40,956 nucleotides of DNA. Origin: an uncultured Myxococcales bacterium (GTDB lineage Bacteria > Myxococcota_A > UBA9042 > DTJE01). The stretch covers positions 1 through 40,956 of the forward strand of contig CAINDP010000188.1 in the NCBI GenBank assembly GCA_903847405.1, written 5' to 3'. The translations under genes were made by a program, and so were the position numbers. Below, one piece after another: positions 1 to 8,131 of the stretch. Each line of letters begins with the position of its first letter. Positions within the stretch are counted from its first letter, which is position 1. Under the pieces are notes generated by a model, which saw only the letters and a program-made list of their open reading frames with translations, was not told where the DNA came from and searched no databases.

Positions 1-426
1 GGCCGGCGCGGGCGCGGGCGTCCCGGCGGCGGGCGTGGCCGCGGCGGCCTCGGTGGTCGCTGCGGCCGGCGGCGCTGCGGCAGGTGCAGGTTCGCCGATC
101 AAGGTTCCGGACGGCGTCCCGGCCGAACTCGCCGGGGAGGTGGACGTGGCTGCCGGCAACTGCAGGGTGCCCGACGGCGTGCCGGGCTCGGGGGAGGCCA
201 CCACGGCCGGGGCTGCGGGAGCGACGGCGGCCGGAGCCGCTGCAGGAGCGGGAGCGGCAATCGCCGCCGGCGCAGGGGCAACGGCCGCAGGTGCAACGGG
301 CTCCTCGGCCCGGGCGGCGACCGACGCCAGCGACAGCGCCAGGATCAGCGCGATCCCCCCGGGCAACGCGGCCCGGAACGGCTGCCTCGCGAACCCCTCG
401 CCATGTACCGCGCGTCCCGTGCCCAT
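1..426 (-). CDS. Exported Ala/Pro-rich protein, N-terminal part
   Basis: The frame runs off the left edge, so only the first 142 residues are visible. It starts at ATG 426 behind GGGAGG (431-436). A basic N-terminus is followed by a hydrophobic stretch (about residues 21-38) ending in ARA, which looks like a signal peptide. After that comes a low-complexity Ala/Pro/Thr stretch in which the motif GTPSGTL occurs twice. Such linkers often tether a periplasmic or surface domain, but the domain itself lies outside the window and no family can be named. It is divergent from the flippase gene and has its own promoter-like sequence at 456-484. Signal peptide and composition are seen directly; the envelope location is inferred. 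Confidence 0.65.
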   Translation of the reverse strand, partial: MGTGRAVHGEGFARQPFRAALPGGIALILALSLASVAARAEEPVAPAAVAPAPAAIAAPAPAAAPAAVAPAAPAVVASPEPGTPSGTLQLPAATSTSPASSAGTPSGTLIGEPAPAAAPPAAATTEAAAATPAAGTPAPAPA

Positions 427-455
427 GCGACCTCCCGACCCAGCCGGTCCGAGCG

Positions 456-484
456 GTTGTATCGGGTTCGCGTGGGGCCGTCAA
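456..484 (-). promoter_or_regulatory. Sigma-70-like promoter for the Ala/Pro-rich protein
   Basis: On the minus strand TTGACG (484-479), a 17-bp spacer and TACAAC (461-456) lie about 30 bp upstream of the ATG at 426. The -35 matches 5/6 and the -10 4/6 positions of the consensus. Confidence 0.5.
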
Positions 485-513
485 GCGGGGCCGCGAGGCA
501 ACATCCCGATTTG

Positions 514-522
514 TGCTAGAGT
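514..522 (+). promoter_or_regulatory. Extended -10 promoter of the flippase gene
   Basis: TGCTAGAGT fits an extended -10 (TGn + TAGAGT). A transcript starting 7 nt after the box would begin at the GTG at 529, and no Shine-Dalgarno sequence precedes that GTG. No clear -35 is visible. Confidence 0.4.
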
Positions 523-528
523 CGCCCG

Positions 529-2103
529 GTGACACCGCCCGACGCCCCCGATGTCGCGACCCTGCCCGTCCCGGGGCCTTCTGCCGCCCCGGCCGCCTCC
601 CGGACCTCCAAGGCGATCCTGCTGGCCTTCAGCCAGGTCCTGAACATGGGCCTCGGGCTGGTGCTGTCGTCGGGTCTGGCCTGGATGCTTCCGGACCGGT
701 CCGTCTATGGATCCTTCCAGCAACTGCTGCTGATCTACTCGGTACTGGCCGGGCCCATGGCGGTGGGCCTGCCCGATGCCGTGTACTACTTCCTGCCCCG
801 CCTGGACCCGGCCCGCCGGAAGGCCTTCCTGGTGGCCGCGCACCTGGCGCTGCTGACCACGGGCGCCGTCGTTTCGGCCATCCTCTTCTTCGGCGCGGAT
901 CTGATCGCGGCCCGCTTCGGCAGCGAGCACCTGGCGCCCCTGCTGCGCGTCTTCTTCCCCCTGCCGCTGTTCCTGCTGCCGCAGATGATCCTGGACCCGA
1001 CCCTGGTCTGCCAGTCGCGCCTGTTCACCATGACGATCCTGCAGGCCACGTCCCGGGCGATGACCGCCGCGGCCGTCCTGATCCCCGTCTTCCTGGGGGC
1101 CGACCTGGGCGCGGGCGTGTTCGCCTGGGTGCTGGCGGGGGCGGTGGCGGAAACCGTCGCGGTCTTCGTGATCTTCCGTCCCCTGCGCGACGTCCGACCG
1201 TCCTGGCGGCCCGGCCTGGGACGCGAGATCGTGCGGTTCACCGCGCCGATCGTCGGGGCCACGCTGCTGGCGCCCCTGGCCCTGATGGGGGACAAACTGC
1301 TGGTTTCTGCTCTGTTCGGGGCCGCGACCTACGCCATCTATGTCAACGGCACGTACGCGGTGTCCCTGGCCTACACGTTCCTGCTGCGGGCCATGGCCGT
1401 CCTGATCGCCGACTTCTCGGGCATGATCCACGCGGGCCGCTGGGACGATCTGGTCGCCCTGTGGGGCCGCGCGTCCTTCAAGGCCGCCCTGGTCCTGTTC
1501 GGCATCGCCGGCGCGATCTCGGGCGGCGCCGACGAAGTGGTCCGCCTCCTGTTTTCCGAGCGGTACCTGGAAAGCGTGGACGTGATGCGCATCGCGATCC
1601 TGGGCGTCCTGCCGCGCGTCCTGTTCTGCAGTTCGATCCTGCAGGCGATGGGCCGCACCGGCTGGTACGCGTCGATCACGGTCGTGGCCGTGTTCACAGG
1701 CCCTCTCAGCGTCATCCTCTTCGGGTACGTGCTGGACATGGGCCCGGTGGGCGCCGCCCTGGGTTACGTGGTCGGGGAATACCTGCACTCGGCCTGGCAG
1801 GTGGGACTGGTGAAGTACGTGATCCGGCAGTCGCCGATGCGCGTCTACCCGGTCGGCCGCCTGGTCGCCCTGGCCGTCTGGGCCCTCGCCACCGGGTACG
1901 GGTCGTTCTTCCTGGTGCGCACCCTGATGCCCGAACCGCTCCCGGCCATCCTGCGCCTGGCGACGGGCGGCCTGCTGTTCGCCGCCCTCTACGGGCTGGG
2001 CATCCTGCGCTTCGGGATCGCCCGGTTCGACACGGAAGTCGCGCCCATGATGCGGCTGGTGCGCCTGAACCCCGACCGCGTTCCGGCCTGGCTGCGGCGC
2101 TGA
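529..2103 (+). CDS. Wzx-like polysaccharide flippase (MOP superfamily)
   Basis: This 524-residue polytopic membrane protein has the length and helix pattern of Wzx/RfbX-type flippases. These move undecaprenyl-diphosphate-linked oligosaccharide across the inner membrane. About 12-14 hydrophobic helices begin near residue 28, after a Pro/Ala-rich cytoplasmic head. The charged loops and the C-terminal basic tail are typical of the family. The GTG start at 529 has no visible ribosome site, and an extended -10 lies only 7 bp upstream, so the message may be leaderless. An alternative is a later start near the first helix. It converges on the SGNH hydrolase gene with a 3-bp gap. Its partners are the polymerase-like and glycosyltransferase genes further right. 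The family call is secure at superfamily level; the substrate is unknown. Confidence 0.85.
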   Translation: MTPPDAPDVATLPVPGPSAAPAASRTSKAILLAFSQVLNMGLGLVLSSGLAWMLPDRSVYGSFQQLLLIYSVLAGPMAVGLPDAVYYFLPRLDPARRKAFLVAAHLALLTTGAVVSAILFFGADLIAARFGSEHLAPLLRVFFPLPLFLLPQMILDPTLVCQSRLFTMTILQATSRAMTAAAVLIPVFLGADLGAGVFAWVLAGAVAETVAVFVIFRPLRDVRPSWRPGLGREIVRFTAPIVGATLLAPLALMGDKLLVSALFGAATYAIYVNGTYAVSLAYTFLLRAMAVLIADFSGMIHAGRWDDLVALWGRASFKAALVLFGIAGAISGGADEVVRLLFSERYLESVDVMRIAILGVLPRVLFCSSILQAMGRTGWYASITVVAVFTGPLSVILFGYVLDMGPVGAALGYVVGEYLHSAWQVGLVKYVIRQSPMRVYPVGRLVALAVWALATGYGSFFLVRTLMPEPLPAILRLATGGLLFAALYGLGILRFGIARFDTEVAPMMRLVRLNPDRVPAWLRR

Positions 2104-2106
2104 CCG

Positions 2107-2832
2107 TCAGGGCACGACGGCCGGAAGCCCCGGGAACCGTTCACATAGCCTGTCCCACAGCAGTTCGGCCACGCAACGATGCCCTTCGGCGGTCAGGTGG
2201 ATCCCGTCGGGCTGGATCTCCGGTCCCCGCTCGCGGACCAGCGCATGGATGTCGATCAACACAGCGTCCTCGTCCCGACAGACCCGCTCCATGATGGCGT
2301 TGTAGCGTTCCACGGCGGCGGTCATGCCCGGCAGGAGGCGTTCCAGGTCGGGCGTCGGGGGCCCCAGGTTCACCACCATGGGCACCGCCGCGCTTTCCTT
2401 GCGGACGATGCGGACCTTGTACCGCAGCCGCTCCTCGAAGCGCTTCGGCCCGATCCAGCCGCCGGCACGCGTCCAGCGCACCAGGTGGGGCTCCAGGCGC
2501 CCCTCGACCCGACGCAGGAGGGACTTGGCGGTTCCGTAGGCCTGGGGTCCCTTCAGCCACATCCACAGGGGGCGCGAGAGGATCCGAGGGGCCGCCTCGT
2601 TGATGCCGTACTGCAGGATCACCGCGTCGGGATCGTTGCGCTGGCAGTTCGCCATGAACTCCAGGTCGTCCTCGTCCACCAGGTTGCTGCGCCGTGCGAC
2701 GTTGACCACGGCCCCTCCCAAGGGCTCCAGGCGGCGGCGCAGGAGGTCGGCATAGGTGCCGGAATCGCGCCCCTCCCGGCGCGGCGCCACGTGAAGGGCC
2801 ACCGAGTTTCCCGCGACGACGACCCGCACCAT
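2107..2832 (-). CDS. SGNH/GDSL-type hydrolase
   Basis: The 241-residue protein carries the SGNH blocks: GNS near the N-terminus (Ser10 as nucleophile), GIN at 76-78 (block III Asn) and DGIH at 209-212 near the C-terminus (Asp and His of the triad). Family members are esterases or acetyl-hydrolases, and in polysaccharide loci they often remove or transfer O-acyl groups. There is no signal peptide, so it probably acts in the cytoplasm. ATG 2832 follows GGGAGG at good spacing. It lies 19 bp downstream of the RuBisCO-like gene and is probably co-transcribed with it. The fold call is strong; a role in acetyl decoration of the glycan is inferred from context only. Confidence 0.8.
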   Translation of the reverse strand: MVRVVVAGNSVALHVAPRREGRDSGTYADLLRRRLEPLGGAVVNVARRSNLVDEDDLEFMANCQRNDPDAVILQYGINEAAPRILSRPLWMWLKGPQAYGTAKSLLRRVEGRLEPHLVRWTRAGGWIGPKRFEERLRYKVRIVRKESAAVPMVVNLGPPTPDLERLLPGMTAAVERYNAIMERVCRDEDAVLIDIHALVRERGPEIQPDGIHLTAEGHRCVAELLWDRLCERFPGLPAVVP

Positions 2833-2851
2833 GGGGACCTCCCGGGGCGCC

Positions 2852-3976
2852 TCACGCGGGGCGCGTTTCGACCAGGGACAGGAAAAACGCCGCGTTGGCG
2901 GCCAGATCCGGCGACCTTTCGTACAGGGCGGAACCGATCAGGAACACCACGTCGCGACCGAAGACCTTCCGCAGATCCGGAACGTGGTCCAGCGACAGGC
3001 CGCCCGCCGGAACCGGGAACGCGGATCGCACGCCCCCCAGATCCTCCTTGAGGGCCCGGTCCACGGCCTGGCAACCCTCCCGGGTGAACGGGAACCGGCC
3101 ACCCCAGCCCGGGAAGACCACCAGGTCCGCCCCGGCCAGGCGCATCAGGGTCCCCAGCAGCGCCGGCAGCGCGATGCCGTGGTCGTCATGGGCGAAGAAC
3201 GCGCCGGTCAACGCAGGATGCGCGATCACGGGCAGGTCCGCTTCCCGGGCAACAACGCGCAGGAAGTCGGGCCCGACCACCATCGGGGACAGCAGCACGG
3301 CGCCGGCGCCGGCACCCCGGGCGAACCTCGCCCGATCCACGATGCGGTCCACCGGCCCGGTCACGGTGGGGCAGTACAGGCACCGTCGACCCGTTTCGCC
3401 GTTCGCCCGGGCCACGGCCGCGGATACGGCCTCGACCCGGGCCTCGAAGGGCGCGAAGACCTGGTCCGTGATGCCATGGTCGTCCTTGACCAGATCGATG
3501 CCACCCCGGGCCAGGTCGTAGGCAAAGGCCGCCAGCTCCGACGGCGACCGCCCCAGGGGCTTCACCGCGGACATCAGCAGGGGCCGCTCGGGGACGCCCA
3601 GGCGCGCCCGCACGCCCTCGATGCCGAACCTGGGACCACCGAGGCGGGCGGCGAGTCCCGGCGTGGGCCGAACCGCCGCCACGCGAACGCCGTCCCACAG
3701 GCTGACGTTGCCGAACACCACGCTGAACAGTTGGCCGAAATCGGTCCCCACCACGTCGGCCGGGAACCGGATCACCACCTCGCACCGGTCCGTGCCCACC
3801 GGCGCGATCGACTCGACGCGGCCCAGCACGCGGTCCTCGAAGAAGGCTCCCGCGCACAGGCTGGGGCTCACCTCGGCGGTCTGCTCGATGGCCAGCAGTC
3901 GGGCGCGGGCGGCACAACCCCCCGGATCGCCCTTCAGCACGTAGGTGACGACGAGTCCCTCGTCCTCGGCGACCAT
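2852..3976 (-). CDS. RuBisCO-like protein (form IV)
   Basis: At 374 residues it is shorter than true RuBisCO large subunits but has the same order of landmarks. SAVKP (Lys139) corresponds to the first active-site lysine. GGIDLVKDDH (Lys164, Asp166) is the carbamylated-lysine/metal motif, with His167 where RuBisCO has Glu. IAHP (His253) follows, then the loop-6 region GGRFPF with no lysine, then PAGG at 323-326. The second Lys of KPK is also absent. Loss of the loop-6 Lys and metal Glu rules out normal carboxylation and marks a form IV protein. Known form IV activities include enolase or isomerase steps in methionine salvage and sugar-acid steps of apiose catabolism. Which applies here cannot be told. 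ATG 3976 follows GGAGG. It sits between a WbpI gene and an SGNH hydrolase gene, an unusual setting. Confidence 0.85.
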   Translation of the reverse strand: MVAEDEGLVVTYVLKGDPGGCAARARLLAIEQTAEVSPSLCAGAFFEDRVLGRVESIAPVGTDRCEVVIRFPADVVGTDFGQLFSVVFGNVSLWDGVRVAAVRPTPGLAARLGGPRFGIEGVRARLGVPERPLLMSAVKPLGRSPSELAAFAYDLARGGIDLVKDDHGITDQVFAPFEARVEAVSAAVARANGETGRRCLYCPTVTGPVDRIVDRARFARGAGAGAVLLSPMVVGPDFLRVVAREADLPVIAHPALTGAFFAHDDHGIALPALLGTLMRLAGADLVVFPGWGGRFPFTREGCQAVDRALKEDLGGVRSAFPVPAGGLSLDHVPDLRKVFGRDVVFLIGSALYERSPDLAANAAFFLSLVETRPA

Positions 3977-4072
3977 CGCCAGGCCTCCATCTACGAAGTT
4001 GTCCCCGGAGTCCGGAACCCGAAGCGTTTGGACGTCACTGGGCAGGGGCGGTCGGGGCGGCGCCGGGACACG

Positions 4073-4327
4073 TCAGCGGTGCTCACGCCGGAACACCTTG
4101 TCGACGATGGCGCCCACCTCCTTGAACAGCGGAGGGACCTTCGACATCTCGAAGTCCCACTTCACGCGGTCCTGGAGGCGCTTCACCACCACGTCCCGGG
4201 CGACTCCCAGGTTCATCATCAGGCGGGCGCGCTGCTCGACCTCGACGCGCAGCGTCGAATCGAACCGACCCGCAAGGGTCTTCACGAAGGCATCGTTCCG
4301 CTTGGGACTCATCCAGTCGAACGGCAT
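4073..4327 (-). CDS. Small conserved-looking protein of unknown function
   Basis: An 84-residue, charged, probably helical protein without signal peptide or membrane segment. It has many Arg/Lys/Glu residues and a Trp-Asp-Phe-Glu stretch in the middle. ATG 4327 has a GGGAGG site 6 bp upstream, and the third codon positions are as GC-rich as in the neighbours, which supports a real gene. It is collinear with wbpI (81 bp upstream) and the RuBisCO-like gene (96 bp downstream). I do not recognise the family. Confidence 0.55.
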   Translation of the reverse strand: MPFDWMSPKRNDAFVKTLAGRFDSTLRVEVEQRARLMMNLGVARDVVVKRLQDRVKWDFEMSKVPPLFKEVGAIVDKVFRREHR

Positions 4328-4408
4328 TCCAGGCCTCCCTGCGGCGAATCGCCGACGGGATTATCGGCCCCCGGCGCCCGGACTGTCAATGCGACCGCCA
4401 CCCGGCTT

Positions 4409-5494
4409 TCACGCGCGGGCGGCCGCCTCCAGTTCGTCGACGATCCGCCGGGCTGCGTGACCGTCGCCGTACAGGTCGTCGGGCCTCGGGGGACGCGGTC
4501 GGCCGTCCAGAAAGGCCTGCGCGGCCGCCGCGATGCGTGCCGGGTCGGCCCCCGCCAGCGCGTTCCAGCCGACGTCCACCAGTTCGGTCCACTCGGTTTC
4601 TTCCCGCAGCGTCACGCACGGGACCGCGGCAAAGAAGGCCTCCTTCTGCAGCCCGCCCGAGTCCGTCAGCACCAGGGACGCACGCCCCAGAAGGGACAGC
4701 ATCTCCAGGTAGGACACCGGGTCGACGACATGCACGCCCGCCGGGGCATCGACCCCGGCCGAAGCCATCGCGACGCGGGTGCGGGGGTGGGCCGGCAGGA
4801 GGACCGGGAGGTCCCGCGACACCAGGCGGAGCCCCTCCAGGATCCCGGCGAGGCGGACCGGGTCGTCGGTATTCTCGGCCCGGTGGCACGTCACCAGCGC
4901 GAAGGGGCGCCCCGCGACGGATTCGACGTCGGCGGGAAGGGCCACGTCACGCCCGCCGAATGCGAGCACAGCGTCGTACATCACGTCCCCGACGCACCGG
5001 ACGCCCGACGCCTCCAACCGGCCCTCGCGAGCCAGCGCCGCGACAGCCGCCTTCGTGGGACACAGCAGCAGGTCGGCCACGGCATCCGTGACGACCCGGT
5101 TGATCTCCTCGGGCATGGCGCGGTTGTAGGAACGCAGCCCCGCCTCGACGTGGTCCACCGGCACGCCCAGTTTCACCGCGGCCAGTGCCCCCGCCAGCGT
5201 GGAGTTCGTGTCCCCGTACACCAGCACGCGATCCGGCCGGGCGTCCAGGATGGCCCTCTCCACGCCCTCCAGCATCCGCCCCGTCTGGACCCCGTGGGAT
5301 CCGGACCCGACGCCGAGGTTCCGCCACGGCGCGGGGATGCCCAGTTCGGAAAAGAACCGTCCGGACATCCCCTCATCGTAGTGCTGGCCCGTGTGCACCA
5401 GGGCTTCTTCGATCCCGCGGGCCGCCAGCGCACGGGCGACCACGGCAGCCTTCACGAACTGGGGACGGGCCCCGACAACCGTCAATATCTTCAT
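4409..5494 (-). CDS. wbpI: UDP-sugar 2-epimerase, WbpI type
   Basis: The 361-residue protein is a full-length non-hydrolysing UDP-sugar 2-epimerase. It opens with KILTVVGARPQFVKAA, then has YGDTNSTLAGAL, HVEAGLRS, MPEEINR and TDSGGLQKE. WecB proteins usually have GTRPE and HGDTTTTLA at the first two sites. The GARPQF/YGDTNST pattern is that of WbpI, which converts UDP-2,3-diacetamido-2,3-dideoxy-glucuronate to the manno form. I therefore prefer WbpI over WecB, and the other four enzymes of that route are also in the window. It starts at ATG 5494, divergent from an acyltransferase gene, with an extended -10 at 5527-5535. UDP-GlcNAc 2-epimerase remains possible. Confidence 0.85.
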   Translation of the reverse strand: MKILTVVGARPQFVKAAVVARALAARGIEEALVHTGQHYDEGMSGRFFSELGIPAPWRNLGVGSGSHGVQTGRMLEGVERAILDARPDRVLVYGDTNSTLAGALAAVKLGVPVDHVEAGLRSYNRAMPEEINRVVTDAVADLLLCPTKAAVAALAREGRLEASGVRCVGDVMYDAVLAFGGRDVALPADVESVAGRPFALVTCHRAENTDDPVRLAGILEGLRLVSRDLPVLLPAHPRTRVAMASAGVDAPAGVHVVDPVSYLEMLSLLGRASLVLTDSGGLQKEAFFAAVPCVTLREETEWTELVDVGWNALAGADPARIAAAAQAFLDGRPRPPRPDDLYGDGHAARRIVDELEAAARA

Positions 5495-5526
5495 CCGTTC
5501 GCCGCCTCACTGCCCCGGGGCCCCGG

Positions 5527-5535
5527 ATGATAACA
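5527..5535 (-). promoter_or_regulatory. Extended -10 promoter for wbpI
   Basis: The minus strand reads TGTTATCAT, a good extended -10 (TGn + TATCAT), about 33 bp upstream of the wbpI ATG. No clear -35 is seen, as is common with extended -10 promoters. Confidence 0.5.
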
Positions 5536-5550
5536 AGCACCTCCGGGTTG

Positions 5551-5559
5551 TGGTAGGTT
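5551..5559 (+). promoter_or_regulatory. Extended -10 promoter for the acyltransferase
   Basis: The plus strand reads TGGTAGGTT (TGn + TAGGTT), about 50 bp upstream of the GTG at 5609 and back to back with the wbpI -10. Support is moderate because no -35 is visible. Confidence 0.35.
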
Positions 5560-5608
5560 TCCCGGCGACGGGAACGGTCCGGATCGCACCGGGGCAAGGG
5601 AGCGCATC

Positions 5609-6628
5609 GTGGCCCAGCAGGCGGCAGACACGCAGATCCGCGGGACCATCCATTCGATCCAGATGCTCCGGGCCGTCGCCGCCGCCAGCGTGGTGTACTT
5701 CCACATCTCGAACCCCGTGAAGTTCGGGTCCTTCGGCGTCGACGTCTTCTTCGTCCTCAGCGGCTTCGTCATCGCGATGGTGATCGGGACGACCCGGCCG
5801 TCGGCGGCCACCTTCATGCGGGATCGGCTGACACGCATCATCCCGCTGTACTGGATCCTGTCGTGCCTGGTGTTCGCGGCTGCGTTCGTCGCGCCGTACC
5901 TGTTCAATTCGACGACCGCGGACCTCGGGAACCTGGTCAAGTCGCTGCTGTTCGTCCCCTACTACAAGGAAAACGGGCTGCTGTACCCGATCCTGTTCGT
6001 GGGCTGGTCCTTGAACTACGAAATCGTCTTCTACCTGGCGATGGCCCTGTCCCTGGTCCTTGCCCGCGCCCACCCGTTCCTGGTGGGCGGCACGATCGTG
6101 CTGGTGCTCTTCGGGGCCGCGCGTGCGATCGGGCCCGTGACTGCCATGACCGAGTTCCTGTCGAACGAGCGCGTGGTCGAGTTCGCCATGGGCCTGGCGG
6201 TCTGGCACGTCACGCGGAAGCGCTTCACGGTGCCGGGCCCTCTGGCCGCCGCCGGTTGTGCGGCATCCTACGGGCTGATGGCGTTCTTCGAAGCCGCGCG
6301 CGTGGATGCTCCCTGGCTGATCCTGTACGGCCTGCCGTCCGTCGTCCTGCTGATCTGCACCGTCCAACTGGACCGGTACGTCCGGAACGGCCGGGTCGTC
6401 CGGGTCCTGACCCACCTGGGAAACGCCAGCTACGCAACGTACCTCAGCCATCCCTACGTCGTCGAGCTGGCCAGGAAGGTCGCCCCGAGGCTGTCCGACA
6501 CCTTCACAATCAACACGGTGGCAGGGACGGTGATCACGCTGGCGGCAGCCCTCTCCGTCGGCTCGATCCTCTACGTCGTCCTCGACAAGCCGGCCGTCAG
6601 GCTGGCGCGTCGCCTCGTCGGGTCGTGA
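5609..6628 (+). CDS. Acyltransferase-3 family membrane protein
   Basis: A 339-residue polytopic protein of the OafA/ExoZ acyltransferase-3 family, which moves acetyl or other acyl groups from the cytoplasm onto surface sugars. The R-x10-H motif is present (Arg21, His32), followed by GVDVFFVLSGFVI, an RLTRIIPLYW stretch and GWSLNYE, all typical of the family. About ten membrane helices are visible, and there is no C-terminal SGNH domain. The GTG start at 5609 follows GGGAG. It opens a plus-strand pair with the polymerase-like gene. The natural target is probably the glycan made by this locus; the acyl group cannot be told. Confidence 0.88.
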   Translation: MAQQAADTQIRGTIHSIQMLRAVAAASVVYFHISNPVKFGSFGVDVFFVLSGFVIAMVIGTTRPSAATFMRDRLTRIIPLYWILSCLVFAAAFVAPYLFNSTTADLGNLVKSLLFVPYYKENGLLYPILFVGWSLNYEIVFYLAMALSLVLARAHPFLVGGTIVLVLFGAARAIGPVTAMTEFLSNERVVEFAMGLAVWHVTRKRFTVPGPLAAAGCAASYGLMAFFEAARVDAPWLILYGLPSVVLLICTVQLDRYVRNGRVVRVLTHLGNASYATYLSHPYVVELARKVAPRLSDTFTINTVAGTVITLAAALSVGSILYVVLDKPAVRLARRLVGS

Positions 6629-6692
6629 CGCCCCGGGATGGCACCCATCCCCTCTTTCCGCTATCCTCCGGACCGTCCCCGGGCGGTTGGCC

Positions 6693-8102
6693 ATGCTGCC
6701 GGTTCTCTATCTCGCGGCGTACTCCGCGGTCCTCGTCGTCGCCTCCCTGATGACGGTGCTGCGGCCGCGGTCGATGCTGGTCTTCCTGTGGCCCATCGTC
6801 CTGCTCCACCCGCATCCGGTCGTGCGCGAGTACCTGCCGTTCCAGCGCATGGGCCTGCAGAACTGGTACCTGCTGCTGTGCCTGGTCATCATCCTCGCGG
6901 ACCCCAGGCGCGTGCGACAGGGGCTGGCCACGTCGATGCCGGTCGTGCGGCGCACGCTCCTTCTGCTGCTGGTGGTCGGCCTTGCCCACCTCCACGCCGT
7001 GTTCGTGCTGTGGCTGCGCTATCCCTGGCTGCCCGATGTCGGCTGGGACAAGGTGCTGGAACAGTTGATGTCGGACCTGTTGTACGCGGTGCCCTTCCTG
7101 GGCGGCCTGGCATACGTCCGGGACCGGTCCGATCGCGTGGTGGCCATCCGGGCGTTCGCCCTGTCCCTGTTCGCGGCCTTTGCGCTGGTCATCGGCGACC
7201 GCCTCTCGCCGATCGTGTTCGATCTGTTCAACCACACGGGCTACGTGTCCACCTGGAAGATGCACGCCGAGCGTGCCGTGGGCGGGTTCGGCGGTCCCTG
7301 GGAGGTCGGCGGGATCGGGGCGTTGGGCATCGTGTTCGCCACCGTCGCCGCCCTGGGCCAGAGCGTGCTGGGTCGAGTCACGGCGATCGTCCTGCTGGTC
7401 GTGACAACGGCGGGCGTGGTGTTCGCCGTGTCCCGCGCCGGGTACGTGGGCATGGCCCTGGCCATCCTGGGCGTGCTGCTCGTGACCCGCGGCGGCGCCA
7501 AGTGGCGGGCGCTGGCCCTTCTGGCCGCGGCCGCGGTCGTCCTGCTCTTCCTGCAGGTGCAGGCCCCCAGCGGCGAGATGACCGACATCACCAGCATGGT
7601 GGAGCAGGGAATCGATCGAGCCTACGACGAGGGCGAGTTGAGAGGTTCGGCGGCCGTCCGGGCGCGGATTTGGCGGGACCACGTGGAATACCTGCGCAGC
7701 GGCAACCTGGAATGGAGCCAGATCCTGGCGGGCCTGGGGGGCCTGGAGGGCGTCGGCGTCACGCTGCAGTCCACCGGCCACAACGGCTACCTGGCGCCGT
7801 ACCTCTACTATGGCCTGCCGTGGGCCCTCCTGATGCACCTCGCGCTGCTGGGCGCGGTGCTGGCGTCGCTGCAGGGCAGGGTCTGGTCCACGCACCCGGA
7901 AATCTTCGTCATGTGGGCGACGGTCCTGGGCGGCATGGTGACCAGCGAGTTCCTGATCAGCAACTTGACGGCGTCGGTCCTGGCCTTCCTGGTCGTCGTG
8001 ACGGCGGCGGCAATCCCCGGGAACGGGGTCCGGGCGCCGCCGGTCGCCGGTCCGCCCGTTGCGGCCCCACCGCGTCTTCCACCGGCCCCTCGCCACACCT
8101 GA
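6693..8102 (+). CDS. O-antigen polymerase/ligase-like membrane protein (Wzy/WaaL family)
   Basis: A 469-residue protein with about 10-12 membrane helices and a long hydrophilic loop around residues 290-370. The SRAGYVG segment before that loop and GHNGYL after it are the conserved points of Wzy_C/WaaL-type proteins. These either polymerise repeat units on undecaprenyl diphosphate or ligate glycans to an acceptor in the periplasm. ATG 6693 is preferred; an in-frame TTG at 6687 is an alternative. TATCCT at 6662-6667 may be its -10. The C-terminus is Pro-rich. With a flippase in the window but a second, larger family member nearby, this one is the better candidate for the polymerase. Family call is good; polymerase versus ligase is undecided. 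Confidence 0.78.
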   Translation: MLPVLYLAAYSAVLVVASLMTVLRPRSMLVFLWPIVLLHPHPVVREYLPFQRMGLQNWYLLLCLVIILADPRRVRQGLATSMPVVRRTLLLLLVVGLAHLHAVFVLWLRYPWLPDVGWDKVLEQLMSDLLYAVPFLGGLAYVRDRSDRVVAIRAFALSLFAAFALVIGDRLSPIVFDLFNHTGYVSTWKMHAERAVGGFGGPWEVGGIGALGIVFATVAALGQSVLGRVTAIVLLVVTTAGVVFAVSRAGYVGMALAILGVLLVTRGGAKWRALALLAAAAVVLLFLQVQAPSGEMTDITSMVEQGIDRAYDEGELRGSAAVRARIWRDHVEYLRSGNLEWSQILAGLGGLEGVGVTLQSTGHNGYLAPYLYYGLPWALLMHLALLGAVLASLQGRVWSTHPEIFVMWATVLGGMVTSEFLISNLTASVLAFLVVVTAAAIPGNGVRAPPVAGPPVAAPPRLPPAPRHT

Positions 8103-8131
8103 ACCGCAGCGCCACTCCCGGAATCGTGACC

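Noticed and set aside
2831-5530. An 899-residue plus-strand open frame opposite wbpI and the RuBisCO-like gene
   Set aside because: It is antisense to genes with clear family motifs; the composition is shadow-like and no ribosome site fits.
6639-6644. TGGCAC as a sigma-54 -24 element
   Set aside because: No GC/TTGCA-type -12 element follows at the required spacing. A TATCCT -10 nearby is a better but still weak promoter signal.
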